Source: Burkholderiales bacterium (GTDB lineage Bacteria; Pseudomonadota; Gammaproteobacteria; Burkholderiales; SG8-41). Taken from it: a DNA stretch of 36,825 nucleotides. Each line of letters starts with the position of its first letter. The first letter of the stretch is position 1. The stretch is taken from assembly GCA_036262035.1 (NCBI GenBank), contig DATAJS010000011.1:1-36825 (forward strand). The letters run 5' to 3'. The notes beneath the pieces are model-generated. The model was not told the DNA's origin. It did no database searches and saw only the letters and a program-made list of their open reading frames with translations. Both the position numbers and the translations under genes were made by a program. Of this stretch, positions 7,919 to 14,764 are shown in pieces.

Positions 7919-8701
7919 CTAAGTCGCGGTGAACACAGGCTCGCGCCGATCGAACCCGGCTTTGACGCCTTCCTTGAAGTCGTTCGTCTCGCGCAGCACG
8001 TTCTGCTGGAACATCTCGCGCTCGGTCGCGGCGCGGAACGCCGGGACGAGATCGAGGTTGAGCGTCTCGCGCGCGGCCTGCACGCCGAGGGGGCCGGCTT
8101 TCGCGATGTCCAGCGCCATCTCGGTCGCGGCCTTGCGCACGTCCTCCTGCGGCACGAGACGGTCGGCGAGTCCCATCGCATACGCCTCTTCGCCCGGGAT
8201 GCGCTTGCCGGTGAGGAACAGCCACTTCGCTTTCTGATGGCCGACGATGCGCGGCAGCGTCGCGGTCATGCCGAAGCCGGGGTGATAACCCATCGCGCAG
8301 AAGTTGGCGGCGAGCCGCGCTTCCTTGCACGTCACGCGAAAGTCGGCGACGAGCGCGAGGCCGAGGCCCGCGCCGATCGCGCTGCCGTGCACCGCGGCGA
8401 CGATGGGCTTCTTGGTCGCGACGAGGCGCTGCGCCTCGTGATAGAGATGGCGCCCCGGCGGCGGCAGCGGGCGGCCCGCGGCCTGGTCGTCGAGGCGCTT
8501 CTTCAGGTTCGCGCCGGCGCAGAAGTGTTTGCCCGCCGCGGCGAGCACGATCGCACGGACGTTCTTGTCCTCGTCGAGCGCTTCGAGCGCGGTGGCGAGA
8601 TCGCCGATCAGATCGATATCGAGAAAGTTGTTCGGCGGACGGCGCAGCTCGACCGTTGCGATGTGGCCTTCGATGCTGACGCCGAGTTCGTCGGTGCCCA
8701 T
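7919..8701 (-). CDS. Enoyl-CoA hydratase/isomerase (crotonase) family protein
   Basis: The 260-residue cytosolic protein has crotonase-fold signatures: KHFCAGANLKKR (58-69, oxyanion-hole strand), VHGSAIGAGLGLALVADFRV (104-123, second oxyanion-hole element) and YHPGFGMTATLPRIVG (139-154). By alignment in the head, the two catalytic Glu residues of the classical hydratase are absent (Gly and Phe occupy those places, near 115 and 134). The reaction may therefore not be simple hydration; the superfamily also does isomerisation, C-C cleavage and thioester hydrolysis. AGGAGAG stands 4-5 bases before the ATG. It converges on the acyl-CoA dehydrogenases and is divergent from the next Bug gene, with a 48-base gap. 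Confidence 0.9.
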   Translation of the reverse strand: MGTDELGVSIEGHIATVELRRPPNNFLDIDLIGDLATALEALDEDKNVRAIVLAAAGKHFCAGANLKKRLDDQAAGRPLPPPGRHLYHEAQRLVATKKPIVAAVHGSAIGAGLGLALVADFRVTCKEARLAANFCAMGYHPGFGMTATLPRIVGHQKAKWLFLTGKRIPGEEAYAMGLADRLVPQEDVRKAATEMALDIAKAGPLGVQAARETLNLDLVPAFRAATEREMFQQNVLRETNDFKEGVKAGFDRREPVFTAT

Positions 8702-8749
8702 GAGTCTCTCCTGTTTGCTAACCTCCCGATGATACAAGAGGAGGAGGTC

Positions 8750-9715
8750 ATGAGCCCGATAACGACGATGGCGGCGGCGCTGCTCGCGCTGACCGCCGGC
8801 AATGCGCTCGCGCAGAAAACCTATCCCGAGCGCCCGGTGCGCCTCGTCACCGGCTATCTCGCCGGCGGCGGCTCGGATTTCGTCACGCGCACCACCGCGC
8901 AGAAGCTCCAGGAGCTGCTGGGCGGCACGGTGATCGTCGAGAACCGCACCGGCGGCGGCACCAACATCGCGGCGGAGTATGTCGCGCGCGCGGCGCCGGA
9001 CGGGCACACGCTGCTCGTCGGCGGCAGCGCGAACACCGCGAACATGACGCTCTACAGGAAGCCCGGCTACGACATCGTGAAGGATTTCGCGCCGATCAGC
9101 CGGCTCACGTCGGGGCCGAACATCCTCGTCGTGCATCCGAGCGTACCGGCGAAGACCATCCCGGAGCTGATCGCGCTCGCGAAGAAGAATCCCGGGCAGC
9201 TCACGTATGCGTCGGCCGGCAACGCGAGCAGCAATCACTTCTCGGGCGCGCTCTTCACCTCCATGGCGAAGATCGACATCGTGCACGTGCCGTACAAGGG
9301 CGGCGCAGGCGCGATCATCGACACGATCGCCGGCCATGTCTCGATGTACTTCAGCACGCTGCAAACCGCGCTGCCGCACGTCCGCTCCGGCCGTGTGCGC
9401 GGGCTGGCGGTGACCACGCTCAAGCGCTCTCAGGCCGCGCCGGAATTTCCGACGTTCGCCGAATCCGGATTACCGGGCTTCGACGTCGCCGCGTGGCACA
9501 TGCTGCTCGCACCTGCCGGGACGCCGCCGGAGATCGTGACGAAGCTCAACGCCGAGGTTGTTCGCGGGCTCGCGCAGCCGGACGCCAGGCAGCGCTTTGC
9601 GACGCAGGGCTTCGACGTCGTGACCACGACGCCGCAGGCGCTGGCGGATTACATCAAGCTGGATGTGGCGAGGTCGGCGAAGATCATCCAGGCGTCGGGT
9701 ATGAAGGTGGACTAG
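8750..9715 (+). CDS. Bug/TctC-family substrate-binding protein (2 of 7)
   Basis: Periplasmic orphan receptor of 321 residues. A short signal peptide ends at ALAQ, followed by PVRLVTGYLAGGGSDFVTR, VIVENRTGGGTNIAAEYVA, APDGHTLLVGGSANTAN, HPSVPAKTIPELIALAKK and VHVPYKGGAGAIIDTIAGH. The ATG at 8750 has GAGGAGG directly upstream; open frame continues far upstream but only as the antisense of the crotonase gene. Divergent from the crotonase and near the acyl-CoA dehydrogenase pair, it may import the acid they degrade. The LAGGGSD loop replaces the more usual PxGGxxD. Ligand unknown. Confidence 0.93.
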   Translation: MSPITTMAAALLALTAGNALAQKTYPERPVRLVTGYLAGGGSDFVTRTTAQKLQELLGGTVIVENRTGGGTNIAAEYVARAAPDGHTLLVGGSANTANMTLYRKPGYDIVKDFAPISRLTSGPNILVVHPSVPAKTIPELIALAKKNPGQLTYASAGNASSNHFSGALFTSMAKIDIVHVPYKGGAGAIIDTIAGHVSMYFSTLQTALPHVRSGRVRGLAVTTLKRSQAAPEFPTFAESGLPGFDVAAWHMLLAPAGTPPEIVTKLNAEVVRGLAQPDARQRFATQGFDVVTTTPQALADYIKLDVARSAKIIQASGMKVD

Positions 9716-9719
9716 AAAA

Positions 9720-9756
9720 CCGGGGTCAGACCCCGATAAGGCCGGGTCAGACCCCG
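9720..9756. repeat. Repeat family B, copy 1 (GGGGTCAGACCCC element)
   Basis: Two copies of the imperfect palindrome GGGGTC-A-GACCCC, separated by GATAAGGC, fill the 41-base gap between two convergent Bug genes. Either copy can fold alone. A diverged relative lies at 24537-24575. It may act as a bidirectional terminator, though there is no clear U-tract. Confidence 0.7.
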
Positions 9757-10719
9757 TCACTCAGCCTTGATCCCCGCGGTCTGGATCACCTTCCGCCACT
9801 GCCCGATCTCTTTCAGTATCTGCGCATGCAGCTGCTCGGGCGTTCCGCCCGCAGGCGAGACGCCGTCGGCCTGCAGCTTCTCTTCCATCTCCCGCGCATG
9901 CACCGCGGCGTTCACCGCCGCGTTGATGCGATCGACGATGGGCTTGGGCATGCCCCTGGGGCCGATCAGCGACTGCCAGTTGATGACTTCGTAGCCGGGC
10001 ACGCCCTGCTCGGCGATCGGCGCGAGCTCGGGCGCCGCCGCCAGCCGCGTCAGGCTGGTCACGCCGAGCGCGCGCACGCGTCCGGCTTTCCACTGGCGCA
10101 ATCCCGTCTGCGGCGTCGCGAAGTTGAGATAGATGTTGCCGGCGATCACGTCCACCATCGCGGCCGATCCGCCTTTGTAGGGGATGTGCTGCATGCGGAT
10201 GTGCGCCATGCTCTCGAAGAGCGCGGTCGCGAGATGGATGATCGCGCCGGGACCGGTCGACCCGTAGGTGATCGATCCCGGCTTCGCCCTGGCGATCGCG
10301 ATGAGGTCGCGCACGTTCTTCGCCGGAAGCGACGGATGCACGATCGGCACGAGCGGGCCTTTGGCGATCATCACGATCGGCGTGTAGTCGGTGGCGGCGT
10401 CGAACTTGAGCGGATGCAGGCTGGGGTTGATGCTGTAGCTCGGCGTGATGAGCGTCAGCGTATAACCGTCCGGGGCTGAAGCGCGCACGCCGTGGTCGTA
10501 GCCGAGCGTGCTCCCGCCGCCGGGCCGGTTCTCGACGATCACCTGCTGGCCGAGCGCTTCGGTGAGCTTGGGCGCGATCAGCCGCGCCACGAAGTCCGCG
10601 CCGCCGCCCGGTGTCGAGGCGACCACGATGCGGATGGGTTTGGACGGCCACGTTTGTGCGTGCACCGGCGCCATGAGCAGCGCGCACGCGACGACCAGCC
10701 CGGTCCGGAAAATTGCCAC
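9757..10719 (-). CDS. Bug/TctC-family substrate-binding protein (3 of 7)
   Basis: The 320-residue periplasmic receptor has a signal peptide ending at PVHAQ and the family motifs PIRIVVASTPGGGADFVAR, VIVENRPGGGSTLG, APDGYTLTLITPSY, HPSLPAKNVRDLIAIAR and QHIPYKGGSAAMVDVIAG. A GTG at 10719 was chosen because GAGGAGA stands 6-7 bases before it; the in-frame GTG at 10734 overlaps that ribosome-binding site. It is convergent with the previous Bug gene (41-base gap with a repeat) and divergent from the quinoprotein gene. The ligand cannot be predicted. Confidence 0.92.
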   Translation of the reverse strand: MAIFRTGLVVACALLMAPVHAQTWPSKPIRIVVASTPGGGADFVARLIAPKLTEALGQQVIVENRPGGGSTLGYDHGVRASAPDGYTLTLITPSYSINPSLHPLKFDAATDYTPIVMIAKGPLVPIVHPSLPAKNVRDLIAIARAKPGSITYGSTGPGAIIHLATALFESMAHIRMQHIPYKGGSAAMVDVIAGNIYLNFATPQTGLRQWKAGRVRALGVTSLTRLAAAPELAPIAEQGVPGYEVINWQSLIGPRGMPKPIVDRINAAVNAAVHAREMEEKLQADGVSPAGGTPEQLHAQILKEIGQWRKVIQTAGIKAE

Positions 10720-10807
10720 GAGATGTCTCCTCACTCTTTTCTCTTATCTCCTGTCCCGATCTTACTGCGTTAGCATGTAGCCACAACACTCTCACATGGA
10801 GGGGACC

Positions 10808-12466
10808 ATGAAGAAGTGGATCATCGCGGCCGCCGTCGCCGCATGCTGGGGGCAAGCGCAGGCGCAGACCGCGCAGGAGCTGCTCGACGCGAAGAACACC
10901 GACCACGTGCTCGCGTTCGGGATGAACCCGAACCTCACGATGTGGAGCCCGCTCAAACAGATCGACAGATCCAACGTCAAACGGCTCGTCCCGGTGTGGA
11001 GCTTCAGCACCGCGAACGACATGGGCGAGCTCTCCCAGCCGACGATCTACAACGGCGTCATGTACGTCGCGAACGGCAACTGGACGTACGCGATCGACGT
11101 CGCCACCGGCCGGCAGATCTGGCGCACGCCGGTGACCTACGACCGGGGTGCGCTGCGCGTGACGACCGGCGGCGCGTATATGCGCGGTGCAGCGACGATC
11201 TACAACGGAAAATTATTCCGGCAGAACATCGACGCGCACATCGTCGCGCTCGATATGAAGACCGGCAAGGAAGTCTGGAGGCAGAAGTTCGCCGAATGGA
11301 AGGAAAGCTACGGCGGCATCGTCGCGCCGACGATCGCCAACGGCGTGCTGATCTCGGGCATGGCGGGCGGCGATCGCACCGCGCGCGGCTTCGTCGAAGG
11401 CTACGACCCCGACACCGGCAAGCGGCTGTGGCGCTTCTGGACGGTGCCCGAGCCCGGACAGCCGGGCTCCGAGACCTGGCCGCACAAGGATTTTCCCGAC
11501 GCGTGGAAGTACGGCGGGGCGGCGACGTGGCAGCCGGGCACCTACGACCCCGAGCTCGATCTCTTCTACATCGGCACCGGCAACGCCGAGCCGTACAACC
11601 CGAAGTATCGCGGCGGCATGGACAGCCTGTACGCCGCGAGCGTGCTCGCGATACGGCCGAAGACCGGCGAGCTCGTCTGGTACTACCAGTACCTGCCCAA
11701 CGACAGCTTCGACTTCGACGGCACGGCGGAAAGCATCCTCGCCGACATGCGCATCGACGGCAAGCCGCGCAAGGTGCTGATCAACGTCAACAAGAACGGC
11801 TTCGTCTACGTCATCGACCGCACCAACGGCAAGCTCGTCTCGGCGCATCCGTTCGTCGCGCAGAACTGGGCGAAGCACATCGATCTGAAGACCGGCCGTC
11901 CGGTGCTCACCGATCTGCTCGAACGCGCGATCAAGGGCGAGACGATCGACCTCGCGCCGCGGCTCGCGACGAACGCGACGCTGTCCGCGTACAACCAGCG
12001 GACCGGAACGCTGTACCTGAACTCGTGGGAGCTCATCCGCGTGATGAAGTTCGTCGACCCGGAGCTCCAGGTCGGCCAGGGCTACACCGGCATCGAGACC
12101 AGCTCGAAGTTCCCGAAGCCCGCGGGCTATCACATGGCGATGAACCCGCTCACCGGCAAGGTGCTGTGGAAGACGCCGCTCGAAGACTACGCGTCGTCGG
12201 CCGGCATGCTGGGCACCGAAGGCGGCGTGCTCTTCACCGGCAAGCTCACCGGCGAGTTCCTCGCGCTCGACCAGGACACCGGCAAGCAGCTCTGGAGCTG
12301 GAAGACCGGATCGAGCGTCAATGCGCCGCCGATCACCTACACGCACCAGGGCGTGCAGTACGTGACGATCCTGTCGGGCCGGGGCGGCAGCAACCCGACG
12401 CGCGCGGTCGGCGCCATCGTGCCGAGCGGAGGCACAGTCGTGACCTTCGCGCTCCTTCGCGATTAG
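10808..12466 (+). CDS. PQQ-dependent dehydrogenase-like exported quinoprotein (eight-bladed propeller)
   Basis: The 552-residue product starts with a signal peptide (MKKWIIAAAVAACWGQAQAQ), so it is periplasmic. Tryptophan-docking propeller motifs repeat throughout: DVATGRQIWRT, DMKTGKEVWRQ, DPDTGKRLWRF, RPKTGELVWYY, NPLTGKVLWKT, DQDTGKQLWSW. The calcium-ligand segment GTGNAEPYNP (Asn259) and an active-site-like NDSFDFDG (Asp299/Asp302; normally DEWDxDG) are present. The mature protein has no cysteine, so the vicinal disulfide that lines the PQQ site of methanol and ethanol dehydrogenases is missing. There is no fused cytochrome c and no PQQ biosynthesis gene in the window. GGAGGGG precedes the ATG at 10808. 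It is an alcohol or aldehyde dehydrogenase by family; the altered site leaves the reaction open. Confidence 0.85.
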   Translation: MKKWIIAAAVAACWGQAQAQTAQELLDAKNTDHVLAFGMNPNLTMWSPLKQIDRSNVKRLVPVWSFSTANDMGELSQPTIYNGVMYVANGNWTYAIDVATGRQIWRTPVTYDRGALRVTTGGAYMRGAATIYNGKLFRQNIDAHIVALDMKTGKEVWRQKFAEWKESYGGIVAPTIANGVLISGMAGGDRTARGFVEGYDPDTGKRLWRFWTVPEPGQPGSETWPHKDFPDAWKYGGAATWQPGTYDPELDLFYIGTGNAEPYNPKYRGGMDSLYAASVLAIRPKTGELVWYYQYLPNDSFDFDGTAESILADMRIDGKPRKVLINVNKNGFVYVIDRTNGKLVSAHPFVAQNWAKHIDLKTGRPVLTDLLERAIKGETIDLAPRLATNATLSAYNQRTGTLYLNSWELIRVMKFVDPELQVGQGYTGIETSSKFPKPAGYHMAMNPLTGKVLWKTPLEDYASSAGMLGTEGGVLFTGKLTGEFLALDQDTGKQLWSWKTGSSVNAPPITYTHQGVQYVTILSGRGGSNPTRAVGAIVPSGGTVVTFALLRD

Positions 12467-12469
12467 CCT

Positions 12470-13720
12470 ATGGCGATGCAGGTCTTCCTCAGTCACAGCG
12501 CCGGCGACCTCAAAGCCGACGCTGATTTCGTGGAAGACCTGCGCGACCGCTTGCTCGCGGTCAAGGCCGACGACGGCTCGCCGCAGTTCGAAGTCTTCTT
12601 CGACCGCGACAACCTGCGCGCGGCCGATCCGTGGCGCCAGAAGCTCTTCGATTTTCTCGGCGCGTGCCACGGCGGTGTGGTCGTGCTCAACGAGCGCGCG
12701 ATCCAGTCGGACAAGTATCCGTGGGTGCACACCGAGGCGAGCATCCTGCGCTGGCGCACCTGGATGGGCGAGCAGCTGCCGCTGGTGCTGATGCTGCGCG
12801 GGGCGGGGTCGCAGGCGCTGTATGCGCAGCGCAAGGAATGGGAGCCGCTCGCGTTCGGCGAGGTGCAGTTCCTCGGCGCACGCAAGGAGTTCGTCGATGC
12901 GACGCTCGATACGGCCTCGTTCGACGTGCTGGTGGCGCAGCTCAAAGCGTCCGGGGTCGCGAACGACGGCACGCGCTACGGGCAGTTGCGCGAAGCGCTG
13001 CGCAGCGAGATCAAGCGCATCCCGTTCGACGAGCCGGGCGTCGCGGAGTGGACGAAACGCCTGCTCGCCGAAGGACCCGCGGGACTGTCCGCGCTGATCG
13101 ACAAGAAAGGTTATCTCAGCGACGAAGCGAAGCAGGCGATCGAAACCGCGCTCGACCTGATCGCGCCGTGGTGGATCGACGTGCAGTCGTCCGCCCGCCT
13201 GGCGAGCGCGGCGACCGATCCGGCGCTGAGCACGTTCGCGGTGAACGGCTCGCGCACCGACTACACCCCGCTCATGTACGTGCGCCAGGCGTGCTGTCTC
13301 AGCGCCAACGTCGCGTGGAAAGTGCTGCCGATCGTGGGCAACTCCGGGACTCAGGGCACCCAGGCGTTCCTCGACTCGATCGTCGCGGAAGTGCGCCGCG
13401 TTCTCAAGTCGGCGTTCCCCAAGGTCTGGCCGCCGACCGAAGAGGTGTCCGACGAGGACATGAACGAGCTCATCGACAGCCTGCTCGGAAAGCAGCGCCG
13501 TCCCACGTTCATCGCGCTGCCGCCGCATCTCGCCGCGGACAAGACGGTCGCGGACGCGGTGCACGCGGTCTTTCCGAATCTCAAGCTGATCGCGATGACC
13601 AGGACCCCGGAGCAGGCGGCGGCGATCGCGCACGCCGTTCCGCTCACGCCGCTGCCCGATCCCGCGCTGGAGAAGAGCGAGCGCGAGCGCTTTCGCGACA
13701 TCCGCGCGATTCTTTCGTAA
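12470..13720 (+). CDS. TIR-domain protein, first gene of putative conflict operon
   Basis: The 416-residue cytosolic protein has an N-terminal TIR domain (about 3-150). It contains VFLSHSAGD (strand A and the AA loop), FEVFFDRDNLRAADPWRQKL (BB-loop region with the conserved Trp), GGVVVLNERAIQSDKYPW, and Glu89 in VHTEASIL. Glu89 sits where NAD-cleaving TIR enzymes keep their catalytic Glu. The remainder (150-416) is mostly helical with a small alpha/beta patch (PTFIALPPHLAADK) and was not recognised. The stop of the quinoprotein is 3 bases upstream and in the same frame. There is no clear Shine-Dalgarno, and an ATG at 12476 is an alternative start. It precedes the ATPase by 15 bases, suggesting a TIR effector or sensor in a MoxR/VWA system. 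Confidence 0.85.
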   Translation: MAMQVFLSHSAGDLKADADFVEDLRDRLLAVKADDGSPQFEVFFDRDNLRAADPWRQKLFDFLGACHGGVVVLNERAIQSDKYPWVHTEASILRWRTWMGEQLPLVLMLRGAGSQALYAQRKEWEPLAFGEVQFLGARKEFVDATLDTASFDVLVAQLKASGVANDGTRYGQLREALRSEIKRIPFDEPGVAEWTKRLLAEGPAGLSALIDKKGYLSDEAKQAIETALDLIAPWWIDVQSSARLASAATDPALSTFAVNGSRTDYTPLMYVRQACCLSANVAWKVLPIVGNSGTQGTQAFLDSIVAEVRRVLKSAFPKVWPPTEEVSDEDMNELIDSLLGKQRRPTFIALPPHLAADKTVADAVHAVFPNLKLIAMTRTPEQAAAIAHAVPLTPLPDPALEKSERERFRDIRAILS

Positions 13721-13735
13721 CCGCCGAGAGGACTC

Positions 13736-14764
13736 ATGGGGTACACCAAGATCTTCGACCCGCAGCCGCTGTTCAAGGACCTGCGCACGGCCGCCGAGCG
13801 CAGGGTGCCGGCGAGCGGCGACCGCCGCGACGGCAAGGTATACGTCTACACCGAGCCGCTGGTGCTCGCGGTGAACGTCGCGCTCGCCACCGGACGGCCG
13901 CTGCTGCTGCGCGGACCGCCCGGCAGCGGGAAGTCGTCGGCCGCGTACAACATCGCGCGCATCCTCGGCCGCCGCTATTACGAGAAAGTCATCACTTCGC
14001 GCATGACGGCGAACGACCTGCTGTGGCGTTACGACGCGGTGCGCCGTCTCGGCGACGCGCAGGTCGCCGCGGCCGCGAAGTCGCGGCGCCGCAAGGCCGC
14101 GCCGCGGCGGTGGGAGTCGTATCACCCGTACATCCAGCCCGAAGTGATGTGGTGGGTGTTCGACCGCGCGTCGGCGGAGCGCCGCGGGCTGCCGGCGGAC
14201 GAGAAGCTCTTCTTCGAGCCGGCGGTCGATCCGGCGGTGTACACGCCGCCGCGCAAGCCCGACGCGCCGGCGGTCGTGCTGCTCGACGAGATCGACAAGG
14301 CCGAGCCCGACGTCCCGAACAACCTGCTGGTCACGATGGGCTCGATGGAGTTCCAGGTCGACGAGCTGCAGTGCACGGTGAAGCTGCAGCACGCCGAAAA
14401 CCTGCCGCTGCTGATCGTCACGACGAACGAAGAGCGGCAACTGCCTTCGGCGTTCCTGCGCCGCTGCGTCGTGCACCGCTTTCCGGCGCCGACCCGGGAA
14501 GAGCTGATCGCGCTCGCGACCAAGGTGGAGCCGCGAAGCTCCGCCGCGTTTCACGAGCGTATCGCGGCCGCCATGGAAAGGCTCGCGGACGAGCGCAGAA
14601 AGAGCACGCGTGAAGAATTCACGCCGAGCGTCGCGGAGTTTCTCGACGCGGTGCGGGCGTGTCAGCGCCTGGGCTCGAACAAGATCGATGTGCAGACCAT
14701 CGACGACATCGTCGAGCGCGCGACGTGGAAGACGCCGCACGAGAAGCGGCCCGCCAACGCGTGA
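13736..14764 (+). CDS. MoxR-like AAA+ ATPase of the putative conflict operon
   Basis: The 342-residue AAA+ ATPase has Walker A GPPGSGKS (60-67), Walker B VLLDEID (181-187), sensor 1 Asn231 (VTTNEE) and an arginine-finger pair near 242-243 (FLRRCVVHRFP). A MoxR-type insert TANDLLWRYD follows the first strand. MoxR ATPases typically partner with VWA-domain proteins to remodel or activate a client; here the partner is the next gene. GAGAGGA lies just upstream of the ATG. Its last codons overlap the next start (GTGA at 14761-14764), so it is translationally coupled to the large protein. It likely acts as the NTP-dependent switch of the system; what triggers it is unknown. Confidence 0.9.
   Translation: MGYTKIFDPQPLFKDLRTAAERRVPASGDRRDGKVYVYTEPLVLAVNVALATGRPLLLRGPPGSGKSSAAYNIARILGRRYYEKVITSRMTANDLLWRYDAVRRLGDAQVAAAAKSRRRKAAPRRWESYHPYIQPEVMWWVFDRASAERRGLPADEKLFFEPAVDPAVYTPPRKPDAPAVVLLDEIDKAEPDVPNNLLVTMGSMEFQVDELQCTVKLQHAENLPLLIVTTNEERQLPSAFLRRCVVHRFPAPTREELIALATKVEPRSSAAFHERIAAAMERLADERRKSTREEFTPSVAEFLDAVRACQRLGSNKIDVQTIDDIVERATWKTPHEKRPANA

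Noticed and set aside
11213-14740. A 1175-codon open frame on the minus strand opposite the quinoprotein, TIR and ATPase genes
   Set aside because: It is Arg/Asp/His/Leu-rich low-complexity sequence typical of the antisense of G+C-rich genes, has no family motifs, and the plus-strand genes under it are clearly real.
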